This document shows, one piece after another, positions 1-10,773 of a stretch of DNA of 64,000 bases. The notes beneath the pieces are model-generated. The model had not been told where the DNA came from, made no database searches, and was given only the letters and a program-made list of their open reading frames with translations. The DNA lies in assembly GCA_902806565.1 (NCBI GenBank), contig CADCXA010000024.1, forward strand, positions 310,001 through 374,000, read 5' to 3'. Every line of letters starts with the position of its first letter. The first letter of the stretch is position 1. Source of the DNA: Hypoxylon rubiginosum. Its lineage: Eukaryota > Ascomycota > Sordariomycetes > Xylariales > Hypoxylaceae. Position numbers and translations under genes: made by a program.

Positions 1-507
1 GATTTTAAAATTTTATAATTTTTATTTATAAAAATATTTAAGTTTAAAATTATTTTATATAAAGTTTTATATAAAATAATTTTAAACTTTAATACTTTTA
101 TAAATAAAATCGATAAAATTATAAAGTAAATTTTAAAACCTTTTTTTAGTTATAATACCTAGTTATATATATAAAATTATATAAAACTTTTTATATTACT
201 TTATAATTATATTATTATTTTAAGTTTATATTAAATTTATATTTATATAAATATTTTTTTATATTATATTTATTTTTTTTTTAATAAAAATAATAATCTG
301 GGAATTTTTAAAAGTTTAAAAATATATTAAACGGTTAAATATTTATTTAATATTAATAAGTAAAATATATAGTTTTTAAATCCGTTAAATTATTAATAAA
401 TAAAAAACTAATAAATTTAATATAAAAAACCATTTAAATAAAAATCCTTATAATTAAATAATAATTTTAATTTTATTAATTTAACGTTTATTAAATTATT
501 TAATTAT
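1..507. other. AT-saturated RIP-type DNA left of the retroelement
   Basis: This stretch is almost entirely A and T, with no open reading frame of useful length on either strand. It is continuous in composition with the RIP-hit retrotransposon to its right and runs off the window edge, so it is probably another repeat or a neighbouring element mutated in the same way. I cannot assign a family to it. Confidence 0.7.
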
Positions 508-696
508 TGTTTTTAAAGTTAAAATACTATAAAAAATATTATTTATATTTTAAATATTTATATGGTTTATATATTTAAAGTAATTTATATTTTAAAAAGT
601 TTTTAACTCGGTTTTACACTTAGTTTAAATTCTTAGAAACTAAATTTTCTATATTATTTTTTTATATTTATATTATTTTTTAAGTAAATATAATAA
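508..696 (+). repeat. 5' LTR, heavily RIP-mutated
   Basis: Positions 545-696 align without gaps to 6461-6612 at a fixed offset of 5916. By eye every difference is a transition, and nearly all have A or T here where the right copy has G or C. That is the signature of RIP on both strands. The segment 508-544 is placed by a weak TGTTTTTA match to the start of the right copy and includes an indel, so the left boundary is uncertain. Confidence 0.82.
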
Positions 697-3600
697 ATTA
701 TACACTTTTTATAATATTTTCTTTATATATTTTTAACAATTATTTTATATTAAAATATATATTAAACTTAAAATAATTAATTTTATTTAAATTATAGTAA
801 TTTTACATTAAATTAACAGTTTATTATTCCTTTTAATAGTAAAATTTTTAACTTTAAAAAATTTATAATAAAAATTTAATAAAATATTAATTTATAAATA
901 TTAATATATTAAAATTTATATATAAAATTATAAATTAACAATTTAAATAAATAATATTAAACTAATTAAAAAATTATAAATTTAATTTACTATATAATTT
1001 AATATAAGTTATTAACTTTTTTTTTATTAAATTTAAGATTTTTAATTTATTATATTTTTTTATTTTAACTATTAAAAATTATTGTTAAAATTTTTAACTT
1101 TTAAAAAAAAAAAAAGTATCTTTTTTTTTTATATTTATTAAATTAAACTTATAAATAATTAACTTATTTAATTACCTAAAAATTCTTATTTATATTAAGT
1201 TATTTATTAAGTTTAAAATACTAATTAAAAGCTTTTAATTTAAATACTTTTTATATATTAAAATAACATTTATTTTATAAATATATAACCTTATATTTTA
1301 TATAAAAAACTAATAAAACAATAAATAATAATTTTTATAAAATTTAACCGTAAATTTTAATAAATTATTTTAATTTCTAATAATTTTCTTTAAGTTAATT
1401 AAGTAATATATATATATATAAAATTTCTTAAAAAAAAATATTTAAAAAACACCTTAAAAATATATATTAAACATTAATATTTAAAATAAATATAATATTA
1501 TAATAATAAATATTATATAATTTATAAAATATAATATAAATAAATATTATAATATTCTTAAAAAAACTAAAAATAATATATTTTTTTATTTATTTTATTA
1601 TATTTATTATTTATTATAGTTAATTTAAATTTCACTTTTTTTTTTTTTTTTTTATTAAAAAACAAATCCAATTTTAAAAAATAAAATTATTTACTTTATA
1701 TTATTATAATTTATATAAATTATATAGGTTTTATTAAAAACATTAAAATAATACCTAAAAATAACATTAAAAAAAAAACTTAAAAATAATATTAAACTTA
1801 TTATATATAAGTTTTTTAAATATTTTTAATAAATCTTTATATTTAAACCTTACTTAAAACTATAAGTTATAAAAAAAAAAAAAAAAATCTTTATATTTTT
1901 TATAAATAAGTTATAAAATTTATATTAAAAAAATTTAAGTAATTAATTTCTTAGTTATATTATAAAATTTTTTATATTAAATTTACTAATAAAATTCCTT
2001 TTAAAAAGTTTTAAATAAACTTTATTTTTATAATTAATCACCTTAAAAAATTTAATATTAAAATCTTATTTAAATTTAAATTTCTTATTATAATTAATAT
2101 TATAAAAAGTTAATATTTTAATTAATATAAATTTTTTAAATAAAATTTTATTAAAAAACTTTTAATTTAAACTTTATTTTAAAATAAACTTATTTAATAT
2201 TATAATAATAAGGAAATTTACATTAAAACTTTTTATAATAATATTATTATTAAATTTAATAAAAGTAAAAACTTAAATAATAATTTTATTTTAATTAACA
2301 TTAAACCTAAAATTATTAATTATAAAGTTAAAAACTATATTTATAAATATTTTAAGAATTTCCTTTAATGTTTTTATTATAAAAAACATTATAAAAAAAA
2401 CAGCGATAAATATTAAATTATTTATTTAAAGTTTAAGTTTAAATAAAAAAAAAATATTAAAAATAATAATAACAAGCCTTTAAAATCTATTAAAATATTT
2501 AAAAGTTTTTTAATAATTAACATTAAAGTTTTTATATATTTACCACCACTTTAAATTTATTTTATAAATTTTTACGTTTTAAATAATTTTTTTAACTTTA
2601 ATATAAAATTAATTACGTTTATTTTTAATATTAATAATATTTATATAACTTTATAATTTAACATTTATACTTTTATAATTATTAATTTTAATTTACATTA
2701 TTATAATTTTTTATATAATATTTATATTTTTAATTTAAATTATTTAATATATTTAATTAATAATATTAAGTAACTTATAAAATACTATTTATTTTTATAA
2801 CTTAAAAAAATATTTAAAATAACCGGCGATAATATTAAAATCCTTAAAATTAATATTATATTAATAAAAATCTATTAAAATAATAACTTAATTATTATTT
2901 TTTAATATAAAACTTAATTTTATTTTTCTTTTTTAATTAATCTAATTAATAATAATTAACTTAAAGAAAAAAAAATTATTTATAATAATATAAATAATAT
3001 ATTTATCTTTAAAAGTAATTTTAAAAAAAAGTTTATTAAAATAAATTAATATTATAATTTTAAAATTTTTAAACTAATAAAAATTTTTAATTTTATATAT
3101 TAATTTTATATTATATATATAATAATTAACATTAAACTTATATATAAAAAATTTATATATATAAGTTTTAATAAAATTAAAAAAGTTTATTATTATTATA
3201 ATTTTTATTTAAAAATTTTAATATAATTTTCTTTTTATAATATTTATATATAATTAAAAATTAAATATTAAATATATTATTAATTATTAATTTTAATATA
3301 TTATTTATTATAAATTATTTTTATAGATATTTTCTTTTATAATATTAAAAAACTTATTAATTTTAAATATATAGTTATTTTTACTAATAGTTATATAAAC
3401 TATAAATAACTTAAATTTAAACGTAAGAAAAATTAAATCTTTATAATTATTAAAAAATTTATCGCTAAAATTAAACTATAAACTAGATTAAAAATTTAAA
3501 TTATATATATTAATAATAATAAAAAGTTCCTTAATAAAAATAATATTAAAAATAAATATTTAAATTATAGTATTTATTTTAAAACCATTATACTTAATAT

Positions 3601-6403
3601 ATTAAAATAAAATAGTTATATAAAAAAATTTAATTTTTTTATAATTACTTTTTTTAAATTAACTTTAATTAATTTTTAGTTATTTATTTTTTTTTAATTT
3701 TACGTTAAAAAAATAGTTATTATAATAATTAATTTACTTTTTATTAAAATAAATAAAATATAAAAATCTTTATATAATAAATTTTATAAAATATTAAACC
3801 TTTATAAAAAAACTTATTAAAACCATTTATTATATTTTTATATTTTTAATATTATTATTTAAATTTATAATAAAAAAGTTTTTAAAAATATAAAATATAC
3901 TTTTTACGTTTATAAAAGCTTTATAATCGGTTATATTAACTGTAAATTTAAAATCTATAAAATTTAAATCTTTTTATTTTATAAAATTATTAAAATAAAA
4001 AACATTATTTTTAATAAATAATTAAAATATTAAAGTAATTTAAAAAAAGATATTAAATATAACATTATTTTTAAAAAACCTAACTATAAAAAAATTAGTT
4101 AATTTTAAATTAATATTCGTAATTATAATATTTTTTTAAAACCTTATTTACTTATAAATAAATTTAAATTATTAAAAATATTAAATAAATTAATTTAATA
4201 ATTTAATAATTTTTTATTATAATATAAAAATAACTATTAAAATTTAATTTATTTTACACTTTTATTTAAATATATAATTAATATATTTTAATTAAATATA
4301 TTTAAAACCTTTACTTATTAAATAATTAAAAAATAATTATTTAAATTAACACCTAAAGTTTTTCCATTTAATTTAAATAAAAAAAATTTTAATAATATTT
4401 TTAAAAATTTTATATTTAAAAGCTTTTTAAAATTAAACGTAAAAAATAAATATACTTTTTCTTAATAAGCCTTAATTAATTAATTAAAATTAATATAAAA
4501 TATTTCTTTTTTTATTATTAAAAATTTTAATAAAAATATTAACTTAATTAAAAATAACACCGATTTAATTAAATAATTTTATTATTTAACTTATTAAAAA
4601 TTTAAAATTAATTATAATATTATTTAAATATTTTATAATTTAATTAAAATGATTTTATTTACTTTTATTAATGTAACTTTTTTAATAATTAACGAAAAAT
4701 AAAAGAAAATTAAAACCTTTATTTTAACCTTTTTTTAAATTACTTTTATTTTAATATTTCTTTTTATAAAATCTTTTAAAAAAACTTAAAGTAACTTTAA
4801 ACTTTAAAAAGTTTAAAAACTGGTTTTTAACGTTTAAATTTAAAACCTAATTAATTATAAAACCTTTAAATTAATTAATTTATTTTTTAAAATTAAAATC
4901 TTATTTATTAAATAAATATTAAATTAAAAGTTTAATTTTAATAATAAATAAAAATATAATTAAACTTAATTTATTATTTATAATAATTATTAATTTAAAA
5001 ATTATTAAATTATATAAAATATATATATAATTATAATAAGTTTAATATTAATTAAAATATTCCTTATTATTATAACTATTAAAAATATTAATTATAAATA
5101 ATATAATATTAAAATTATATTTTTTTATAACTTTATTTTTAATAATATTATTATTTATTATCGCTAGTTATTTAAATATTAAAATAAAATTAAATAAGTT
5201 TAAAAATTTTTATAAACCTTATATAATTTTCATGGTTTATTTTTATAATAATTTAAGATTTTAATTAAAAAAATAATTAAATTTAGTTTTTATAATATAA
5301 TAATAAAATATTATTTATTTAAACATTTATATATAAATGTTTTTATTTTTATTTATATTAATAATTTATTTATTATTAATAAATATTATTAAAATATTAT
5401 TAATATAATAAATACTTTTAAAAAAGTTTTTAAATTAAAAGTTATAAATAATATAGTTAAATTTTTTAATTTTTATATTTAACGTAATAAAAATATTTAT
5501 TAAATTTTTATTAATTAAATTATATTTATTAAAAAGATTTTTAATAAATTTAACATTAAATCACTTAAAAATATAAAAACTTTTTAATATTTTAACATTA
5601 TTATTTTTATTATTTAAAATAAAGTAATTAATATTAATAATAAAAAATATTAAATAAAAATTAATTTTTTTAATTAATTAGTTATTAATATTTATTTTAA
5701 TATTATAAAAATAATTATAACATTTTATAAAATAAATATAAAACTTAATTAATATTATTTTAATTTAATAAAATATTTTTAATAATATTTTATTTTAACT
5801 AAAAATTTTAATATTATTTTTAATAAAAAATATTTTATTATAAATATATATTTTATAATCTAAATAAATATAACTTTTATTAATAATTTAAATTTTTAAT
5901 AATTTATAAAAACTTATATTATTACACTTATTAATAATTTAATATATTAATAGTTAAAAAAATAAATACTTATTATATTTAATAATATAAAAATAAAATT
6001 TATTAATTTTATTTTAATTAATTTTATAACTATATAAATTAATAAATTATTAAAAAAATTAAGCTATAAATAACCTAAACCTTTTATTATATATATTAAT
6101 TTAATTAATATTAAAATTATTATTTTTAACTTTTTTAAAATAACTTATATTTATTATTTTAATATATAATTTAAATAAATTATTAATTGTTATTAATATA
6201 ATAATTTTAAATTATAATATATTAATATAATTAATATAATTATAAATAAATTAATAAAACCACTTTTTAAAAAAAATTATTATAAGTTTATATATTAATT
6301 AAAAATAAGTTCTTACCTTTAATAATTTAATAAATTAAAAAAAAATTATAAATAATCTAGTTTAAACCATTAAATTAGCCTTATTTATAAGTTAAAAAAA
6401 GGA

Positions 6404-6616
6404 TGTTTTTTATAAATAAATAATTCATAATAACCTTATGCCTATTGAGCTAACAAGGGTATATTCTAGGCACTTACATGGTTTGTGCATCTAAAGTGGT
6501 CTGTACTCTAGAAAGCTTTTAGCTTGGCTTCGTACTTAGCTTAGATTCCTAGAAACCAAGCTTTTTACATTATCTTTTTACACCCATATTGTTTCCTAAG
6601 TGAGTGTAATAGTTTA
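6404..6616 (+). repeat. 3' LTR, largely spared by RIP
   Basis: This is the direct-repeat partner of the left LTR. Composition changes from AT-only to ordinary within about 30 bases of its start, so the internal region and 5' LTR are saturated with transitions while this copy is nearly intact. It starts with TG, as LTRs do. The terminal CA is not evident at the right end, and no target-site duplication could be identified because the left flank is mutated. Confidence 0.75.
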
Positions 6617-6751
6617 TGATATTGAAGTTGACATGGTTTAAGTCTTATCTTACACTTCGACCTCGGAGTGTTTGTTTTCGCAGTGAAGATGGTGTCGTGG
6701 ATGGATAGAGAAGAGAGATGATATTATTGCTTGCTTTGAAAATGGAAGCTG

Positions 6752-6965
6752 ATGATTAGTAGGCTTAATCGGGTGCAAAACACTAGGCTCAAGCCAAATA
6801 CAGGACAAGAGGCCGATTTTAAAGTGGAGGATAACCCTTTTGCGTTCAGTCCTGGACAGCTCGCAAAATGCAAAGGCACAAGAGCTTGTCGGCGTTCTAT
6901 TCCCTTGGAAGTCTACGTGGCTTGGAAAAGGGACTGTCCAGAGACTACTCCTCTGCCTTCCAAAC
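6752..6965 (+). pseudogene. Frameshifted N-terminal fragment of a PMCA-type Ca2+-ATPase
   Basis: The frame from 6752 carries EADFKVEDNPFAFSPGQLAK, which matches the conserved N-terminus of fungal vacuolar and plasma-membrane P-type calcium ATPases just before the first membrane helices. After about 6870 the homology continues in another frame, with KSLSAFYSLGSLRGLEKGL encoded from 6880. The gap between the two halves is 11 nt where the family normally has 12, so a single-base deletion is the simplest explanation. No ATPase core, membrane segments or P-type DKTG motif follow, so this is a truncated relic beside the retroelement. The GTAAGT after 7013 could suggest a splice site, but nothing recognisable lies downstream. 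Confidence 0.6.
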
Positions 6966-7154
6966 TTGATATCACTGCCATGTACACCACGCACGTCGAT
7001 CAAATTCTTACTAGGTAAGTCTTGAGGGGACAAGCGAACTTCAAATCCAGCGCAATAATGGAATCGTGGATTTAACTATAGGATAAAACTATAAACCCAG
7101 ACACGCATCCTGACTATGACTCTTCAGAACGCTCACACTTCCTAGATGATTCTC

Positions 7155-7397
7155 TTAATAATCGGGGTAAATGACTTTTGCATCCTCGTCGGAGCTGGGG
7201 ACGGTTGCTGCGCGGCGGTAGTCGGGGTAGATGACTTTTGCGTCTTCGTCAGAGTTGGAGACGGCACGGCCTGAACAATGAATATTAGTTGGAAGGTTAC
7301 GTATGAAGGATATGAGAATCAACGTGCCGCTGTTAATAGGCGCGGGAACGCACATGGCGCAAGTAGTGAGGATGGCGAGAGAGAGGATAAACCGCAT
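7155..7397 (-). CDS. Dikaritin-type RiPP precursor peptide (secreted, two core repeats)
   Basis: This encodes 80 residues. A signal peptide (about residues 1-18: a basic start, then a run of Leu, Ile and Ala ending CVPAP) is followed by a short leader. Two copies of SDEDAKVIYPDY follow, at residues 49-60 and 69-80. An RR pair, a Kex2-type site, directly follows the first copy, and the second copy ends at the stop codon. The two 36-nt blocks differ at six positions, all synonymous. This layout (signal peptide, acidic spacer, Tyr-containing core, dibasic site, repeat) is that of precursors such as UstA of the ustiloxin pathway. The three UstYa homologues, methyltransferase and P450 next door support the call. 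VIYPDY is my core proposal; the true ends are unknown. I chose the inner ATG because it starts the signal peptide. A CTAAT..TTCAG acceptor-like pair lies near 7272-7290, but no in-phase donor sits at a normal distance, so I left the gene unspliced. Confidence 0.72.
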   Translation of the reverse strand: MRFILSLAILTTCAMCVPAPINSGTLILISFIRNLPTNIHCSGRAVSNSDEDAKVIYPDYRRAATVPSSDEDAKVIYPDY

Positions 7398-8162
7398 CGT
7401 GGATTGAGGTATAAGAGTACAAATAGACTTTATAATATCTAGATAAAATGTACGAGTGCTATTAAAGCAGGCAAATAATGGCATGCACGTAGTTATAGCA
7501 AATAGAAAAGAAACCAGAACCGTCCACGGATTCGTCCCCCATCTACCCTTTAAGGCCGCTTTACGCCCCTACAATATCTCATCTACCAATACATGCATGT
7601 TCTGGTCGAGTCTGCCATCCTCATCACACACCTTCCTATACAACCCCGCCGAAAGATATCATTTTGCACCTCGCAGCGGCACAGAAACATGCATAGCAGC
7701 GTGGTGAAGGAGAGCCAACGCATCGCAACGCAACGTTACCATCCAAGGGCGTGAGACGCCATCTTCGCCCTGCTTGTACGAGGACACACATAAAATCCGC
7801 ATAAAGGCAAGGATCAATATGAAAGGACACCCAGAACCGGCTTCCGGCAGCCGTGTCTTAACCCAGCGTCTATAGCGTCCGCTTGAAACCTCCCCGGACG
7901 CCTTCCAAGATGGCGGTGTACGGGGCGGGGAGGTTGTGTAATGTGGAAAGTCTATTATCACCTTAATGTAACACCGCAGCCAAATTGAGAAAGATGAGGC
8001 TCGCGATAATAGACGAGTAAATTAATAAACTTAGACCAAATCCTTGGACGTGATCCCTGCTCGGTAATACCCCTTTTAGGTAGGTGATCCAATGGTGTTA
8101 CGGGTATGCAGTCATCACCGCTTTGCTGACCTGACCACTCGCCCACACCCCTTCACATCTTG
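7398..8162. other. Intergenic, precursor to first UstYa gene
   Basis: This holds the promoter side of the precursor and the 3' side of the first UstYa gene. Only short overlapping frames without family resemblance are present. I see no repeat or RNA gene. Confidence 0.5.
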
Positions 8163-9176
8163 TCACTCACTCACCTCCCCCTCCCCCCAGCGTCCCCCTT
8201 GGTCATCCAACCCCTTCCAATACCGCGGCAAGGAATCCATGTCCCTTGGTCTCTCCTCGAACCAATCCTGGGTATACCCAAAGTACTTCCGCATAGGGCC
8301 AAGCATCGGGCTGCCCCGCGGACAGTATCTGAAGCGCTCGATAACGGCACCGACGCCCTGCGTCTCGTTAACGTACGCAAAGCACGCCGTGTTCTCGTCG
8401 GCCCATTCCGTCAGGCGGTCCCAGCTGCGGCACATGCGCGTCTGGCCGAGCCCCGTGGTGATGTTGGACGTCGTTGACGTGTAGAAGGGCGTGTCGTCGG
8501 CTTCGCAGATGATGTTTTGCATCAGGTGGTCCATGCAGTGCACCAGGTGTATGTACGAGTCTAGCTGCGGGCGGCCGTAGTTGTAAAGAACGATGGCGCG
8601 GCGGACCTTGCGCTGAGAGGTCGAGTTTAGCAAACTTCGTATAAGGCGAGGTGGGAGGGAGGGAGGGAGAACATGTTTACCATGCAGTGTAGGCTGTGGT
8701 GCGCGTTCAGCAGATAGATCTGGCGGCCTTCGTCCCAGAAGAAAGGTGCCGACTCTGGTAGGTTGTGTCTATCTGCCCATTCTTTGTCTAGGCTGATCTC
8801 GCCCGCGCTCGAGTCCATGCTTTCCCATGCGATTGCTCGCTGCTCTTCAGTGGTGCTCCCTAGGCCAAAGGGAGACTGCGAGTTGTAGTTGGTTGGGACA
8901 TCTCGAGGTAGGTGAGCTATAGGTAAAAGTCAGTATCTTGACAGACAGAGAATATCTGGAAGGGGGTCTACCGTATGGTGAGAAATCCTGCCGTGCGTCT
9001 ATTTTTTGCCAACCATTTACTACAAGGCCAATGTTCAATATTATCGAGACCATGAGCAGAGCAATGACAAACTTCAATCTTTGAGATGATCCATGTTTGG
9101 GTTGTGAAAATAGCTCTGCCTCATTGTTCAGCGGTTCAATCTCTTCGGGCGAACACGCCTCACTTTGGTCCTTCAT
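8163..9176 (-). CDS. UstYa-family (DUF3328) oxidase 1
   Basis: This encodes 296 residues in three exons (9176-8972, 8916-8681, 8612-8163); introns of 55 and 68 nt have clean GT/AG ends and agree in phase. A short cytosolic N-terminus is followed by one membrane helix (about residues 35-55). The lumenal domain carries the paired family motifs HSLHC (142-146) and HLVHC (169-173), the latter followed by MDHLMQNIICEAD. In this family the HxxHC histidines are thought to bind copper and drive oxidative macrocyclisation of RiPP cores through Tyr. The gene is co-directional with the precursor and the second UstYa gene. A G-rich polypurine tract lies just upstream of the start, and the second intron contains GGGA repeats. 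The family call is firm; the exact bond it makes is inferred from relatives. Confidence 0.88.
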
Positions 9177-9516
9177 GGTAAGACTGTGCGCAAGACCAGA
9201 CTGGGGGCCGGGGGAGGGGGGAGGGGGAGAAGGGGAAAAGAAAAGGGGAAAAGGAAAAAGGCAGCATCGACAGACGAAAGACCGAAATTAAATCTCCCAA
9301 TATGGTACAAGTCTCTGGATAATTCTTAGTACAGGCGGCCAGTCAGGCCGGGGTCGGTTTGAGTGCGCGGGTGTGTAAGTCTGCATATCCCCAGAGTACA
9401 CGCCACCCCATCGATATCGGTCGTCACAGCCGTTGCTGGCAAGGTTTAAACATTCAGGCTACCTAAATTCTTATTTACTTTGTTATCTATATATTTTGCT
9501 ACACGCCGCTTGCTAT
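9177..9516. promoter_or_regulatory. Upstream region of UstYa 1 with G-rich polypurine tract
   Basis: About 9205-9261 on the + strand is an almost unbroken purine run with several G4-G6 blocks, immediately before the start codon of the minus-strand UstYa gene, so the transcribed strand is C-rich. It could form triplex or quadruplex structure or act as a pyrimidine-rich promoter or 5' UTR element. No function is shown. The rest holds nothing recognisable. Confidence 0.4.
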
Positions 9517-10461
9517 CTACATGCCGTCTGGCGCTAGGTTTGGATTTGTCGACACTGCCATATCGGCGTCGCTGACCCTACGCGATTCTACCTTTTCCAT
9601 CAGGCCCTTCCAGTCCACACAAACATGTTCGGGAGACTCTAACTTGAGCATGGGTTCTCGTTTGTCCGCTGCCCAGTGGAAGGTCATTAGTGACGTGTCT
9701 GCACGACACATCAACGCCTGCCGGATCAGATCCAGGCAATGATCTGGAGAGTAAAATTAGCCCGTCCTGGGGAGCGAGCAGTGACAACTCTATTGTACTC
9801 ACCAATATGCAGGAGCCAGTGTGGTGTCTCCTCAGGGCCGACTTCTGGATGATAATGGTCACGGTAGATCCACTGGCGGAGATATTTCTAGAGGATGTTG
9901 GTGATAACGCCTAAGTTGGGGGAGCGATGGTCGGGCAGTAGCTACCTACTACGCAGTGCAACTGGTGACTCACGTCCATCCAGACTAAAGAGCCCTGCCC
10001 GCTGGGCAGCTGAACCGAAGTTTGGTTCGAGGACGCAAGTTCTCTGTCAGATGCTCGGAGGTTGACGTGATCGAGCAATTTCGCCCATGCTCGATCGATG
10101 TCTTTGCTGGGCGGACCTGCGTATGGGCTCTCTTCAGAGAGAACAAAACGCTGCCAGCGAAGTGCAAGAGGCTCACCGCTCAAGGCTAGAATGCTCGATT
10201 AGAAAATATCGAAAATGCAGAGAGTGAAGAATGCTCACTTAGTGTGTTCAGGCGTGGAATACTACTGTGCAATGGGTATGCAAACAGAACGATTGCGGTA
10301 AAGCAGACAAAGAGAATGAAGAAAATCGTGTGCAAGAGTAGAGTCCGCCGGGGCCGATGCTTGCACGAGCTCGGATCATCGTCGTCGTGATGCTGCAGAA
10401 ATTGCTCGTTCTCTTCGTTGTCGCTGCCATCCATCAGAAAATAATTGATGCACCTGGCCAT
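9517..10461 (-). CDS. UstYa-family (DUF3328) oxidase 2
   Basis: This encodes 256 residues in four exons (10461-10239, 10185-9950, 9887-9803, 9743-9517); the three introns are 53, 62 and 59 nt and the phases close. An acidic N-terminus with DDDD is followed by a membrane helix (about 41-62). The lumenal domain has ESPYAG, then HQLHC (148-152), YRDHYHPE (161-168) and HIDHC (180-184) with LDLIRQALMCRAD. This is the textbook UstYa/UstYb motif series and the most canonical of the three copies. It is divergent from UstYa 3 across a 312-bp promoter. It probably acts in the secretory pathway on the peptide cut from the neighbouring precursor; that role is inferred from the family and the cluster. Confidence 0.9.
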
Positions 10462-10773
10462 GTTGAGTGGTGATATGCCGAATCTTTAGTTTGCCTTTGC
10501 TCAGCGCGGGATCCCTCATCATTCCCCTCCCACCCCCATCATCGACCGGTGACCACCAACATGCCTTACATATATTACCTACATTTGTACCTCATACAAG
10601 GTATGTATGTAGGACAGCTTGGGCCCTAACCGTCGTGCGAGCCGCTCCTTCGGCTAGCATCAACAATGGCGGATGATACTTATACCCAGGGTTTTACATC
10701 TATTATGTATTAACAACCGTCCATTGCGAGAGACACAGACTCCTCGACGCATTCACAACCTTCGTTCCCGAAA
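10462..10773. promoter_or_regulatory. Bidirectional promoter between UstYa 2 and UstYa 3
   Basis: This short divergent intergenic region should hold control sites for both genes. It contains a perfect inverted pair AGCCG-N6-CGGCT at 10640-10655 (a CCG-N6-CGG everted site), of the kind bound by Zn2Cys6 regulators. Whether it is used is unknown. No cluster regulator is visible within the window's RiPP segment, so control may be by a distant factor. Confidence 0.3.

Larger units (their letters stand above)
508..6616 (+). mobile_element. RIP-degenerate Ty1/copia LTR retrotransposon
   Basis: This is a full-length but dead LTR element. Its ends are direct repeats (about 508-696 and 6404-6616). Internally, codons starting at positions equal to 2 modulo 3 still line up with copia polyprotein motifs once C-to-T and G-to-A changes are discounted. 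A possible gag zinc knuckle starts near 2369. The integrase core reads FT(D>N) at 3380-3388 and V(D>N)N at 3509-3517. The integrase C-terminal IIGY motif lies at 3923-3934. The reverse transcriptase catalytic box reads Y-I-N-N at 5354-5365, from an original YVDD. All share one frame over 3 kb, so few indels have occurred. Integrase lies before reverse transcriptase, which is the copia order, not gypsy. Many stops now replace Gln and Trp codons. The outer ends are approximate. Confidence 0.88.

Noticed and set aside
7268..7299. A 30-nt intron in the RiPP precursor (GTAACC..TTCAG)
   Set aside because: In phase, but far shorter than other introns here (49 nt or more), so the gene was left unspliced.
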